Positions 45,470-54,548 of a DNA stretch of 64,000 nt are shown here, piece after piece. The position numbers and the translations under genes were made by a program. The first letter of the stretch is position 1. Each line of letters begins with the position of its first letter. This stretch comes from Pseudomonas sp. GM50. GTDB lineage: Bacteria > Pseudomonadota > Gammaproteobacteria > Pseudomonadales > Pseudomonadaceae. The DNA lies in NCBI RefSeq assembly GCF_000282375.1, contig NZ_AKJK01000049.1, positions 62,001-126,000 on the forward strand, read 5' to 3'. The notes under the pieces are model-generated. The model was not told the DNA's origin and searched no databases. It was given only the letters and a program-made list of their open reading frames with translations.

Positions 45470-45997
45470 TCAGCCTTTATAAGCGGCAACCGACTTGGTG
45501 ATCGCGTCGCGGGCGGCATCTGCGCCGGCCCAGCCTTCGATTTTCACCCATTTGCCTTTTTCGAGATCTTTGTAGTTCGCGAAGAAGTGCTCGATCTGCT
45601 GAATCAGCAGCGCAGGCAGATCGGTGTATTCCTTCACGTCGACGTACAGCTGGGACAGCTTGTCGTGTGGAACCGCGATCACTTTGGCATCGCCGCCGCC
45701 GTCGTCGGTCATGTTCAGGATGCCGACTGGACGTGCGCGGATCACCGAACCTGGGGCAACCGGGTAAGGGGTCACGACCAGCACGTCGAGGGGATCACCG
45801 TCGTCAGCCAGGGTGTTCGGGATGTAACCGTAGTTGGCCGGGTAGAACATCGGGGTGGCCATGAAACGGTCAACGAACAGGCAATCGCTGTCTTTGTCGA
45901 TTTCGTATTTGATCGGCGCGTGGTTGGCCGGGATCTCGATCGCGACGTAGATGTCGTTCGGCAGGTCTTTGCCAGCCGGAATCTTGCTGTAGCTCAT
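45470..45997 (-). CDS. ppa: Inorganic pyrophosphatase
   Basis: A 175-residue soluble family I pyrophosphatase that hydrolyses PPi to drive biosynthetic reactions. It has the N-terminal [20 protein letters not shown], the substrate-binding [19 protein letters not shown] and the signature [20 protein letters not shown], where the aspartates bind Mg2+. Length is typical. Transcribed alone and followed by a clear terminator. Confidence 0.96.
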   Translation of the reverse strand: MSYSKIPAGKDLPNDIYVAIEIPANHAPIKYEIDKDSDCLFVDRFMATPMFYPANYGYIPNTLADDGDPLDVLVVTPYPVAPGSVIRARPVGILNMTDDGGGDAKVIAVPHDKLSQLYVDVKEYTDLPALLIQQIEHFFANYKDLEKGKWVKIEGWAGADAARDAITKSVAAYKG

Positions 45998-46110
45998 TGG
46001 GCGGTGCCCCCGTTAGTTGACCAAAAACACTTGGCCGGATTGACCAAAAAGTGGCGGCGATTATAGGCATATTCCGCCACCGTTGCTATGTGCCAGAGGT
46101 CGTGTAGACC

Positions 46111-46923
46111 TTAGTCGTGTGCCTGATAGACCGGGTTCTCGGCCAGAAGTTGCCGCAACCGGGCCAACGGGTCCTGGCGGTAAAACAGCTTCAGTTGCTC
46201 ATAAACCTGTGGATAAGCCTCGTGCAGCAAATCCGGGGCGCTGAAGAAGTATTCGCTGGTGACGGCGAAGAACTCGGCGGGGTTTTCCGCCGCGTACGGG
46301 TCGATGGCGGTTTGCGCGTCTGGGTTGCGATCCAGTTGCCGGTCGAGGTCGTCATAGGCCTCTTGCATGACCCTGGCCCAGTCGCTGACGCGCATGTCGG
46401 CATGCAGCGGGGGCAGGCCATTGGCGTCGCCGTTGAGCATGTCGAGTTTGTGCGCGAGTTCGTGGATCACCAGGTTGTAGCCTTCCCAGCCACCACTGGC
46501 CATCACGCCGGGCCAGGCTAGGATGATCGGGCCTTGCTGCCAGGCTTCGCCGCTGTGTTCGCCGTCCCATTCGTGTTCAACGCCGCTGGCATCGCGATGG
46601 CGCTGGGGGCTGAGGAAATCATCGGGGTAGAGGATGATTTCGTGAAAGCCCTGATACCAGTTCAGATCGCCCAGGTGCAGCAGCGGCAATTGGGCCTGGG
46701 CGGCGAGTAGCAGGCGTTGCTCCTGGTGAAGCTCGACGCCGGGCAGGGCGGTCAGGTGTTTGTCTTGCAGGAACAGCACGCAGGCTTCCCGCAGCCACTG
46801 GTCTTCGTCTGCGCTGAGGCCATCGAGAAAGCTCAGGTGATGGCGCACCCGTTGCCACATGTCGTCGGCAATCGGATGCCTGGCCAGGGTGCGCTGGCGT
46901 CGCCAGGCGCTAAGGGACCACAT
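46111..46923 (-). CDS. mtfA: MtfA-like zinc peptidase
   Basis: A 270-residue MtfA/DUF980 protein. In E. coli MtfA binds the repressor Mlc and is a zinc aminopeptidase. The metal motif is YNLVIHELAHKLDMLNGDAN near residue 150 (HExxH), with the third ligand probably Glu in NPAEFFAVTSEYFF near 212. VILYPDDF-like IILYPDDFLSP and GPIILAWPGV are conserved. No signal peptide. The dedA gene follows it by 6 bp in coordinates and shares its strand. Confidence 0.88.
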   Translation of the reverse strand: MWSLSAWRRQRTLARHPIADDMWQRVRHHLSFLDGLSADEDQWLREACVLFLQDKHLTALPGVELHQEQRLLLAAQAQLPLLHLGDLNWYQGFHEIILYPDDFLSPQRHRDASGVEHEWDGEHSGEAWQQGPIILAWPGVMASGGWEGYNLVIHELAHKLDMLNGDANGLPPLHADMRVSDWARVMQEAYDDLDRQLDRNPDAQTAIDPYAAENPAEFFAVTSEYFFSAPDLLHEAYPQVYEQLKLFYRQDPLARLRQLLAENPVYQAHD

Positions 46924-46929
46924 CGTGAG

Positions 46930-47586
46930 TCAGCGGGGTTCGGCTTTGGACGCGGCATTCCCGAGGCGGCTGCGGATCACGCTGATGATCATCGGTAGCA
47001 GCGACAACAGGATGATGCCCACTACCAGCAGCGACAGGTTTTTCTTGATGAACGGTACGTTGCCGAAGAAGTAGCCGAGGGTGACCAGGCCGCCCACCCA
47101 GAGGATGGTTCCGAGAACACTGAAGGCAAAGAAACGCGGGTAAGGCATTTTGCCGACACCGGCGACGAACGGGGCAAAGGTCCGGATGATTGGCATGAAA
47201 CGCGCCAGGGTCACGGTTTTGCCGCCGTGCTTGTCGTAGAAGTCGTGGGTTTGTTGCAGATAGTCGCGGCGGAATATTTTCGAGTTCGGGTTGCTGAACA
47301 GCTTTTCACCGGCGGTGCGGCCGATTATGTAGTTGGTGCTGTCGCCGAGAATCGCCGCCAGCATCAGCAGGCCGCCCAGCAGCACCGGGTCCATGCCGCC
47401 ACCGGCCGCTACGGCGCCGGCGATGAAGAGCAGGGAATCGCCCGGCAGGAATGGCATCACTACCAGACCGGTTTCGCAGAAGATCACCAGAAACAGAATG
47501 GCGTAAATCCATGCCCCGTAGTTAGTTACCAGCAGGTCGAGGTAAACATCGAGATGCAGGATAAGGTCGATCGGGTTGAAATCCAT
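46930..47586 (-). CDS. DedA-family membrane protein
   Basis: A 218-residue inner-membrane protein of the DedA/SNARE-associated family, related to undecaprenyl-phosphate and lipid flippases. It has the re-entrant-loop motif [20 protein letters not shown] near residue 40, the [17 protein letters not shown] segment, and the second motif [20 protein letters not shown] near 135. At least four membrane helices are present. The ATG at 47586 was chosen over 47595 by family N-terminus ([16 protein letters not shown]). Confidence 0.9.
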   Translation of the reverse strand: MDFNPIDLILHLDVYLDLLVTNYGAWIYAILFLVIFCETGLVVMPFLPGDSLLFIAGAVAAGGGMDPVLLGGLLMLAAILGDSTNYIIGRTAGEKLFSNPNSKIFRRDYLQQTHDFYDKHGGKTVTLARFMPIIRTFAPFVAGVGKMPYPRFFAFSVLGTILWVGGLVTLGYFFGNVPFIKKNLSLLVVGIILLSLLPMIISVIRSRLGNAASKAEPR

Positions 47587-47946
47587 GGAAAGCACCTGTG
47601 GTGATGGCCCGACTCTGCAGGCCTGTGCGGATGGCTTCGCGTAAGACTACAGCTAAGTGTGATTTTTCTTACGAGCCGGAAGAATGGGCATTATAAGGGG
47701 TGACAAGTGAAAAACGCGTCGAGTTTGTAGCGGGGGATGTCGATGGGGCGACCATGGGGCTGTTGGCTTTGCACAATCCTTGTGGCGAGGGGGCTTGCCC
47801 CCGTTGGGTTGCGAAGCGACCCCTAAACCAGGTAGTCACGGTTTTTCTGATACACCGCATGCTCAGGTTTTACGACGGCTGCGCCGCCGAACGGGGGCAA
47901 GCCCCCTCGCCGCAGCAAGCTCCCTGGCCACAAAGGTCCTAGTGCG
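47587..47946. other. Intergenic region with a family B REP
   Basis: A 360-bp gap between dedA and the acetyltransferase gene; besides the REP pair at 47781-47914 nothing gene-like is seen. The dedA promoter should lie in 47600-47700. Confidence 0.5.
47781..47914. repeat. REP pair, family B (complete)
   Basis: Arms TGTGGCGAGGGGGCTTGCCC... and ...GGGGGCAAGCCCCCTCGCCG with the long spacer (CCCTAAACCAG...ACACCGCATGC) also found at 26345 and 54368. It serves as the reference copy for the truncated REP at the island border. Confidence 0.9.
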
Positions 47947-48408
47947 TTACAGCCCGTCACTGATCGGCAGCACGTAGTTCCTGAACTCGGTGTCTTCCTT
48001 GAACCCGATGGATTCGTAGGTTTTCTGCGCGACTTCGTTATTGCTGCTGGTGGAAACGCGCATGCGCACGGCATTGGTTTCCTTGGCCATTTTTTTCGCG
48101 GTGCGGATCAGATTGTCGGCCACCAACTGGCGGCGGGCGTCTTCGGCGACGTAGATGTCGTTGAGGATCCACACGCGTTTAAGCGAAAGAGACGAAAAGC
48201 TCGGGTACAACTGACAAAAACCCATCAGTTTGTTGTTGTCGTCATCGGCCAGGGCCAGGTAGATCACCGATTCCTTGCGCCGCAGGCGTTTCTCGAGGAA
48301 CGCCCGGGACGAGTCCGGATACGGCAGGGAACCGTAAAACTCACGATATTTGACGAACAACGGGGTCAGCAGGTCGAGGTGTTCGAGGGTCGCTTGAATA
48401 ATCCGCAT
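47947..48408 (-). CDS. GNAT-family N-acetyltransferase
   Basis: A 153-residue acetyltransferase. The acetyl-CoA region is VWILNDIYVAEDARRQLVAD (motif A; the usual R/Q-x-x-G-x-G/A is relaxed) followed by NLIRTAKKMAKETNAVRMRV, and the C-terminal QKTYESIGFKEDTEFRNYVL matches motif B. Start at 48408 (MRIIQATLEHLDLL). It lies between dedA and eutC, as in P. aeruginosa; substrate unknown. Confidence 0.85.
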   Translation of the reverse strand: MRIIQATLEHLDLLTPLFVKYREFYGSLPYPDSSRAFLEKRLRRKESVIYLALADDDNNKLMGFCQLYPSFSSLSLKRVWILNDIYVAEDARRQLVADNLIRTAKKMAKETNAVRMRVSTSSNNEVAQKTYESIGFKEDTEFRNYVLPISDGL

Positions 48409-48520
48409 GGTAGGTCTCGTCTTCAAGTGGCTGTCTTACGTGGTGACGGCGACGGGAAACCCTGGCGGCCGTGCATCGATCCTGCCTGAAACCTGAATAG
48501 AAACGCAATGCGGAAACGGT

Positions 48521-49357
48521 TCAGGTAGCCGACGGGTTCAGTAGGAAATTACCTTTCATATCCGCACCAATGTCCGACTCCAGCGTCTGAATCTGGGCTT
48601 CGTCCTTCAGACTGACCCCCGATAACTGCCGCCGACAGGCTTCGCGCATCAAATACAGCAAGCGGTGTGCCGCCATGCCGTAACTCAAGCCTTCGAGCCG
48701 GACATTCGAGATGCAGTTGCGATAGGCATCTGTCAGTCCGACCTTGGGATTATAGGTGAAATACAACCCCAGGCTGTCTGGTGAGCTCAATCCGGGGCGC
48801 TCGCCGATCAATATGACCACCATTTTTGCGCCCAGCAGCTCACCAATCTCGTCGGCCACCGCGACTCGGCCCTGTTCCACCAGAATCACCGGCGACAGGG
48901 ACCAACCCTCAGCGGCTGTCTGTTCTTCCATGCGCGCCAGAAACGGTAAGGTGTGGCGATGAACGGCCAATGCCGAGAGGCCATCGGCCACCACGACGGC
49001 CAGATCCACCCCGCCAGGATGGCTCAGCGCGTAGTCGCGCAGGGTCTGCGCTGACTGATCACTCAGTTTGCGCCCCAGATCGGGGCGCTGCAGATAGCTG
49101 TTCCGGTCCGTGGCGGCACTGTGCAGCAGCAAACTCTCACGTCCACGCTCGGCCAGTTGCGAACTGAGCCCCATGTGGTCGAACGGCAGGTGCACCGCAT
49201 CCCGGGCCTGTGCATGGGCGTACTGGAAATCCAGCTGCGCGCTGGTCGGCATACTGGTGCCGGTACGACCGAGGGCAATACGTGCCGGGGTCAGGCGCCG
49301 CAGTTCCAGCAATGGGTTTTGCGGATCGACAGGTGGTTTTTCCATCTCAATACTCAT
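48521..49357 (-). CDS. eutC: Ethanolamine ammonia-lyase, light chain
   Basis: A 278-residue small subunit of the adenosylcobalamin-dependent lyase that splits ethanolamine into acetaldehyde and ammonia. Conserved segments: [20 protein letters not shown] near residue 25, [35 protein letters not shown] near 140, and [20 protein letters not shown] near 230. Its start overlaps the eutB stop (ATGA), so the two chains are made together. B12 uptake genes (btuF, btuB) lie in the same window. Confidence 0.94.
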   Translation of the reverse strand: MSIEMEKPPVDPQNPLLELRRLTPARIALGRTGTSMPTSAQLDFQYAHAQARDAVHLPFDHMGLSSQLAERGRESLLLHSAATDRNSYLQRPDLGRKLSDQSAQTLRDYALSHPGGVDLAVVVADGLSALAVHRHTLPFLARMEEQTAAEGWSLSPVILVEQGRVAVADEIGELLGAKMVVILIGERPGLSSPDSLGLYFTYNPKVGLTDAYRNCISNVRLEGLSYGMAAHRLLYLMREACRRQLSGVSLKDEAQIQTLESDIGADMKGNFLLNPSAT

Positions 49358-50748
49358 CCCAGTTGCGCCATGGCCTGACGGAAGGCTGGCGGCAGGTTGT
49401 CGCCGAAGTGAATTTTGCCGTCTGCCTGGGTGAAGATGCCCATGTTCGCCAGCCACTGTTCAAATTCCGGTGCCGGTTTCAGGCCCAGGGTTTTCCGGGC
49501 GTAGAGGGCGTCGTGGAACGATGTGGTCTGGTAATTGAGCATGATGTCGTCGGAGCCTGGGATGCCCATGATGAAGTTGATCCCGGCCACGCCCAACAGG
49601 GTCAGCAGGGTGTCCATGTCATCCTGATCTGCCTCGGCGTGATTGGTGTAACAGATGTCACAACCCATGGGCACGCCCAGCAGCTTGCCGCAGAAGTGGT
49701 CTTCGAGGCCGGCGCGGATGATCTGTTTGCCGTTGTAGAGGTATTCCGGGCCGATGAAGCCTACGACGGTGTTCACCAGAAACGGTTTGAAATGGCGTGC
49801 CACGGCGTAGGCGCGGGTTTCGCAGGTCTGTTGATCGATGCCGTGGTGAGCGTTGGCTGACAAGGCGCTGCCCTGGCCGGTCTCGAAATACATCAGATTT
49901 TGGCCCAGCGTGCCGCGATTCAGGCTCAAGCCCGCGTCATAACCTTCCTTCAATACGTTGAGGTTGATGCCGAAACTGGCGTTGGCCGCTTCAGTGCCGG
50001 CGATCGACTGGAACACCAGGTCCAGCGGAACGCCGCGATTCACCGCCTCGATGGAGGTGGTGACGTGGGTCAGCACGCAGGCCTGTGTAGGAATTTCGTA
50101 GCGCTGGATGATCGCATCGAGCATTTCCAGCATGGCGCAGATCGAAGCGATGCTGTCGGTAGCCGGGTTGATGCCGATCATCGCGTCACCGTTGCCGTAC
50201 AGCAGGCCGTCGAGAATGCTCGCGGCGATGCCGGCCGGTTCGTCGGTGGGGTGATTGGGTTGCAGGCGGGTCGAGAGCCGGCCGCGCAGGCCCAGAGTGC
50301 CGCGGAATTTCGTGACCACGCGGATTTTCTGCGCCACCAGCACCAGGTCTTGCACGCGCATGATCTTCGATACGGCGGCGGCCATTTCCGGGGTCAGTCC
50401 CGGCGCGAGGGCGCGCAGGCTCTGTTCGTCGGCGGCGTCGCTGAGCAGCCAATCGCGAAAGCCGCCGACAGTGAGGTGGCTGACTGCTTTAAAAGCCTGT
50501 TTATCGTGAGTGTCGATGATTAGGCGGGTGACTTCATCGGCCTCGTAAGGAATCAGTACTTCCTGCAGGAAGTGAGTCAGCGGGATGTCAGCCAGGGCCA
50601 TCTGTGCGGCCACTCGCTCGCCATCATTGAGGGCGGCAACGCCGGCCAGAAAGTCCCCGGAGCGCGCCGGGCTGGCCTTGGCCATGACGTCTTTGAGACT
50701 GTCGAAGCGGTAGGTCTGGGCGCCGACGGTATGGGCAAATACGGCCAT
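49354..50748 (-). CDS. eutB: Ethanolamine ammonia-lyase, heavy chain
   Basis: A 464-residue catalytic subunit with a TIM barrel. It reads [20 protein letters not shown] at the N-terminus, [20 protein letters not shown] near 190, [20 protein letters not shown] near 225 and [20 protein letters not shown] near 380. The start at 50748 is preceded by AGGAGGAC; the long in-frame extension upstream runs through a REP and is spurious. Length equals that of known EutB. Coupled to eutC. Confidence 0.95.
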   Translation of the reverse strand: MAVFAHTVGAQTYRFDSLKDVMAKASPARSGDFLAGVAALNDGERVAAQMALADIPLTHFLQEVLIPYEADEVTRLIIDTHDKQAFKAVSHLTVGGFRDWLLSDAADEQSLRALAPGLTPEMAAAVSKIMRVQDLVLVAQKIRVVTKFRGTLGLRGRLSTRLQPNHPTDEPAGIAASILDGLLYGNGDAMIGINPATDSIASICAMLEMLDAIIQRYEIPTQACVLTHVTTSIEAVNRGVPLDLVFQSIAGTEAANASFGINLNVLKEGYDAGLSLNRGTLGQNLMYFETGQGSALSANAHHGIDQQTCETRAYAVARHFKPFLVNTVVGFIGPEYLYNGKQIIRAGLEDHFCGKLLGVPMGCDICYTNHAEADQDDMDTLLTLLGVAGINFIMGIPGSDDIMLNYQTTSFHDALYARKTLGLKPAPEFEQWLANMGIFTQADGKIHFGDNLPPAFRQAMAQLG

Positions 50749-50774
50749 GGTGTCCTCCTGGTTTATTGATGACC

Positions 50775-50848
50775 TGTAGGAGCGAGGCTTGCCCGCGAAG
50801 CTTTTGGCGTACTCGAGGACGCCTTCGCGGGCAAGCCTCGCTCCTACA
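50775..50848. repeat. REP pair, family A (copy identical to 56482-56555)
   Basis: Inverted doublet with 22-bp loop CTTTTGGCGTACTCGAGGAC. The arms and loop are base-for-base the same as the copy at 56482-56555. It lies between eutB and the ethanolamine permease gene. Confidence 0.92.
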
Positions 50849-50894
50849 GGAATGGGGCGCTCCCAAATAGGGCGTGCGCCCGGCACCGGTGCAA

Positions 50895-52265
50895 TTAGAT
50901 GCCTTCGAGCATCGCATCCGCCGGCGCGTCGGAACGCTGCTTGGCAGTCAGTTGGAAATACAGGTAACCGGCCGCCATGAACCCGAGGAACACACACCCG
51001 ATCAAGGTGTTGAACCACGCCATCGCCACCAGGCACACCACGGCCAGAAACAGCGCGATGCCCGGTACGATCGGGTAGCCCGGTGCACGGAAGGTGCGTT
51101 CCAGGTTTGGCTCGGTTTTACGCAACTTGAACAGGCTCAGCATACTGATGATGTACATCACGATGGCGCCGAATACCGACATGGTGATCATCGCAGCCGT
51201 CAGCGTCATGCCCTGCAGGTTGATCAGGCCGTCGCTGTAGATCGCCACGATGCCGATTACGCCGCCCGCCAGAATCGCCCGGTGCGGCGTCTGGAAACGC
51301 GAGAGTTTGGCCAGCCCTTTGGGCAGGTAACCGGCGCGAGCCAGGGCGAAGAACTGTCGCGAATAGCCAAGAATGATCCCGTGGAAACTCGCCACCAGGC
51401 CGAACAGGCCGATCCATACCAGCATGTGCATCCAGGTCGAATTGTTGCCGACCACCGCTTTCATCGCCTGAGGCAGCGGATCGTTGATGTTCGACAGTTG
51501 GCGCCAGTCGCCGACACCGCCAGCCATCACCATGACGCCGATGGCCAGGAACACCAGGGTCAGAATGCCGCTGACGTAAGCCCTGGGAATCGTGCGTTTC
51601 GGGTCCTTGGCTTCCTCGGCGGCCATGGCGGCGCCTTCAATGGCGAGAAAGAACCAGATCGCGAAAGGGATTGCCGCAAAGATGCCGGGGATCGAGGCCA
51701 TGGTGAATTCGTTGGAACCCGACCAACCGTTGAGTACGAAATTGCTGAAGCTGAAGCCCGGTGCGACCACGCCCATGAACACCAGCAACTCGGCGACCGC
51801 CAGCACGGTGACCACCAATTCGAACGTGGCGGCAATGCTCACGCCGAGGATATTCAAACCCATGAACACGAAATAGGCGCCAACAGCGGCGATTTTCGGG
51901 TCCAGTTCCGGGTATTGCACGTTGAGGTAGGCGCCGATGGCCATGGCAATTGCCGGTGGCGCAAAGACGAATTCGATCAGGGTCGCAATGCCGGCGATCA
52001 GTCCGCCTTTTTCACCGAAGGCCCGGCGGCTGTAGGCAAATGGCCCGCCAGCGTGGGGAATGGCGGTGGTCAATTCGGTGAAACTGAAGATGAAGCAGGT
52101 GTACATCGTCGCCACCATCAGGGCGGTGACGAGAAAACCCAGGGTCCCTGCGGTGCCCCAGCCGTAACTCCAGCCGAAGTACTCGCCGGAAATCACCAGG
52201 CCGACGGCAATGCCCCATAAATGCAGGGTGCCGAGTGTGGGTTTGAGCTGTGTAGTAGAAGTCAT
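50895..52265 (-). CDS. eat: Ethanolamine permease (APC family)
   Basis: A 456-residue inner-membrane transporter of the amino acid-polyamine-organocation family with about 12 helices. It shows GIAVGLVISGEYFGWSYGWG near residue 16, FIFSFTELTTAIPHAGGPFA near 57 (the consensus APC segment), and WFFLAIEGAAMAAEEAKDPK near 205. It lies between exaC and eutBC on the same strand, supporting ethanolamine as the substrate. Probably co-regulated by the sigma-54 activator at 54549. Confidence 0.92.
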   Translation of the reverse strand: MTSTTQLKPTLGTLHLWGIAVGLVISGEYFGWSYGWGTAGTLGFLVTALMVATMYTCFIFSFTELTTAIPHAGGPFAYSRRAFGEKGGLIAGIATLIEFVFAPPAIAMAIGAYLNVQYPELDPKIAAVGAYFVFMGLNILGVSIAATFELVVTVLAVAELLVFMGVVAPGFSFSNFVLNGWSGSNEFTMASIPGIFAAIPFAIWFFLAIEGAAMAAEEAKDPKRTIPRAYVSGILTLVFLAIGVMVMAGGVGDWRQLSNINDPLPQAMKAVVGNNSTWMHMLVWIGLFGLVASFHGIILGYSRQFFALARAGYLPKGLAKLSRFQTPHRAILAGGVIGIVAIYSDGLINLQGMTLTAAMITMSVFGAIVMYIISMLSLFKLRKTEPNLERTFRAPGYPIVPGIALFLAVVCLVAMAWFNTLIGCVFLGFMAAGYLYFQLTAKQRSDAPADAMLEGI

Positions 52266-52393
52266 AAGTCCTCTCTGTCTTTTTTATTGTTTGATCTGTT
52301 GGACTTTCGGGTATGGCGTTTATGTGTGATGCGGGCACGCAAAGCCCATGCCAGAGCGGCAGGGCGATGATTGGTGTGTCGTTGAGGACGGCC

Positions 52394-52485
52394 ATCGCGA
52401 GCAGGCTCGCTCCCACAGGGTTAGGTGGTGAATCAACTTTTGGGGGTTGATCCAAATCCAATGTGGGAGCGAGCCTGCTCGCGAT
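52394..52485. repeat. REP pair, family C variant
   Basis: ATCGCGAGCAGGCTCGCTCC... and ...GGAGCGAGCCTGCTCGCGAT, same variant as 23004-23093. Confidence 0.9.
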
Positions 52486-52496
52486 TGCCATCTGAA

Positions 52497-52531
52497 GGGC
52501 GACACCGAAACATCGGTGTCGCCCCCGGTTT
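52497..52531. terminator. Hairpin at the 3' end of exaC
   Basis: A perfect 12-bp stem, GGGCGACACCGA-AACA-TCGGTGTCGCCC, directly after the exaC stop. The T-run (GGTTTTT) lies on the exaC side, so the hairpin may act as attenuator or mRNA 3'-end stabiliser rather than a classic leftward terminator. Confidence 0.6.
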
Positions 52532-54052
52532 TTAGAAGAAGCCCAGCGGATTGATGTCGTAGCTCACCAGCAGGTTTTTGGTCTGCTGATAGTGATCGAG
52601 CATCATTTTGTGGGTTTCACGACCGACGCCGGACTTTTTGTAACCGCCGAACGCGGCGTGAGCCGGGTACAGGTGGTAGCAGTTGGTCCATACGCGACCG
52701 GCCTTGATGGCGCGGCCCATGCGGTAGGCGCGGTTGATGTCGCGGGTCCAGAGGCCGGCACCCAGGCCGAACTCGGTGTCGTTGGCGATGGCCAGGGCTT
52801 CGGCTTCGTCCTTGAAGGTGGTGATGCTCACCACCGGGCCAAAGATTTCTTCCTGGAACACGCGCATTTTGTTGGTGCCCTTGAGCAGGGTCGGCTGGAT
52901 GTAATACCCGGTCGCCAGGCTGCCCTCGAGTTTTTCCACCTTGCCACCGGTCAGCAGTTCGGCGCCTTCGCCCTTGGCGATTTCCAGGTACGAAAGGATT
53001 TTGTCGAATTGCTGCTCGGACGCCTGGGCGCCGACCATGGTGTCGGTGTCCAGCGGGTCGCCACGTTTGATTTGCAGGACTTTGTTCATGACCACTTTCA
53101 TGAACTCGTCGTAGATCGACTCTTGCACCAGGGCGCGGGACGGGCAGGTGCAGACTTCGCCCTGGTTGAAGAATGCCAGCACCAGGCCTTCAGCGGCTTT
53201 TTCGATGAAGCTTGGCTCAGCCTTCATGATGTCTTCGAAGAAGATGTTCGGCGACTTGCCACCCAGCTCCACGGTGGACGGAATGATGTTTTCGGCGGCG
53301 CATTTCATGATGTGCGAGCCGACCGGGGTCGAGCCGGTGAAGGCGATCTTGGCGATGCGCTTGCTGGTGGCCAGGGCTTCCCCGGCTTCTTTGCCGAAGC
53401 CTTGCACCACGTTGAGCACGCCGGGCGGCAGCAGGTCACCGATCAGTTCCATCAGCACGGTAATGCCCAGCGGGGTTTGCTCGGCAGGCTTGAGCACGAT
53501 GCAGTTACCGGCCGCGAGGGCCGGGGCGAGTTTCCAGGCGGCCATCAGAATCGGGAAGTTCCACGGAATGATCTGCCCGACCACGCCCAGCGGTTCATGG
53601 ATGTGATACGCCACGGTGTTGCCGTCGATCTCGGCGGCGCTGCCTTCCTGGGCACGGATGCAACCGGCGAAGTAGCGGAAGTGGTCGGCGGCCAGCGGGA
53701 TATCGGCATTGAGGGTTTCGCGCACGGCCTTGCCGTTGTCCCAGGATTCGGTGATCGCCAGCAGTTCCAGGTTCTGTTCGATGCGATCGGCGATTTTCAG
53801 CAGGACCAGCGAGCGAGCCTGGGCGGACGTGGCGCCCCAGGCATCGGCGGCGGCATGGGCAGCGTCCAGGGCCTTTTCGATGTCTTCGGCTGTGGAACGC
53901 GGGAATTCGGCAATAGGTTGGCCGTTGACCGGCGACGTATTGGTGAAGTACTGACCTTTGACAGGCGCGACGAACTCGCCGCCGATGTAGTTACCGTATT
54001 TGCTCTTGAACGAAACGATAGCGCCTTCAGTACCGGGGTGAGCGTAACGCAT
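52532..54052 (-). CDS. exaC: Acetaldehyde dehydrogenase (NAD+), ExaC-like
   Basis: A 506-residue aldehyde dehydrogenase. It has the conserved [20 protein letters not shown] start, [20 protein letters not shown] near residue 160, the catalytic Glu in [14 protein letters not shown] near 267 and the catalytic Cys in [17 protein letters not shown] near 303. It should oxidise the acetaldehyde formed by EutBC. The ATG at 54052 is the family start, and a sigma-54-type promoter is visible 67-82 bp upstream. A divergent AcoR-type activator gene faces it. Confidence 0.93.
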   Translation of the reverse strand: MRYAHPGTEGAIVSFKSKYGNYIGGEFVAPVKGQYFTNTSPVNGQPIAEFPRSTAEDIEKALDAAHAAADAWGATSAQARSLVLLKIADRIEQNLELLAITESWDNGKAVRETLNADIPLAADHFRYFAGCIRAQEGSAAEIDGNTVAYHIHEPLGVVGQIIPWNFPILMAAWKLAPALAAGNCIVLKPAEQTPLGITVLMELIGDLLPPGVLNVVQGFGKEAGEALATSKRIAKIAFTGSTPVGSHIMKCAAENIIPSTVELGGKSPNIFFEDIMKAEPSFIEKAAEGLVLAFFNQGEVCTCPSRALVQESIYDEFMKVVMNKVLQIKRGDPLDTDTMVGAQASEQQFDKILSYLEIAKGEGAELLTGGKVEKLEGSLATGYYIQPTLLKGTNKMRVFQEEIFGPVVSITTFKDEAEALAIANDTEFGLGAGLWTRDINRAYRMGRAIKAGRVWTNCYHLYPAHAAFGGYKKSGVGRETHKMMLDHYQQTKNLLVSYDINPLGFF

Positions 54053-54118
54053 GATGGGTTTCTCCTTGGCTTTTGTGCTTATAAGGGAGGACGCGCTAAA
54101 GCGCTGCATCAAGCGTAG

Positions 54119-54134
54119 AGCAAAGGTCGGGCCA
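54119..54134 (-). promoter_or_regulatory. Sigma-54 (-24/-12) promoter of exaC
   Basis: Read on the minus strand: TGGCCCGACCTTTGCT. This has GG at -24, GC at -12 and the correct 10-bp spacing (consensus TGGCACG-N4-TTGCW). It lies 67-82 bp upstream of the exaC ATG and fits the adjacent AAA+ activator. Confidence 0.65.
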
Positions 54135-54197
54135 GCGCCTTGCAGGTCAGGTAAATCAAGGCCTTGCGTGTTTTTTGTCGGACAGATGGGCGGCGTT

Positions 54198-54258
54198 TGT
54201 GACGCTTGCGGTACAGCCTCCGTGACACTTTGTACCGTTTGTGGCACAGGGTGTGACT
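54198..54258. promoter_or_regulatory. Candidate enhancer sites for the sigma-54 activator
   Basis: Contains the inverted pair CGGTACA (54209-54215) and TGTACCG (54231-54237), plus several GTGAC repeats (54199, 54222, 54252). It lies about 65-140 bp upstream of the -24 element, the usual enhancer distance. Assigned by eye. Confidence 0.45.
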
Positions 54259-54334
54259 GACGGGTCTTGCCAGCATTGCAATGCGTCGATGGCTGGAGGA
54301 TGCTGGGCCTTAAATTGCCACACGGGTAATCCTC

Positions 54335-54500
54335 TGTGGCGAGGGGCGATGTGTGGTGAGGGGCTTGTGTGGCGAGGGGGCTTGCCCCCGCTGGGCTGCG
54401 AAGCGGCCCCTAAACCAGTCACCTCGATTTCCCGGATACACCGCGTACACAGGATTTACGACTGCTGCGCAGCCGAACGGGGGCAAGCCCCCTCGCCACA
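54335..54500. repeat. REP family B pair with additional partial arms
   Basis: The complete pair spans 54368-54500. To its left lie two partial arms (TGTGGCGAGGGGCGATG and TGTGGTGAGGGGCTTG), suggesting slippage or repeated insertion of REP units. Confidence 0.85.
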
Positions 54501-54548
54501 GGAAGTGGATATAGGTAAGCACTCACCTCTCGGGGAGAATAATAAGAA

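Larger units (their letters stand above)
52266..52531. other. Intergenic between exaC and eat
   Basis: Contains the family C REP (52394-52485) and a strong hairpin (52497-52524). The segment 52266-52390 directly upstream of eat may hold its own promoter; no clear sigma-54 pair was seen there. Confidence 0.45.
54053..54548. other. Divergent control region exaC / eatR
   Basis: A 496-bp region holding a sigma-54-type promoter (54119-54134), candidate activator-binding repeats (54198-54258) and a family B REP with extra partial arms (54335-54500). No gene is seen. Confidence 0.6.

Noticed and set aside
52592-54118. 508-codon plus-strand frame
   Set aside because: Antisense to the aldehyde dehydrogenase; composition and lack of motifs mark it as a shadow.
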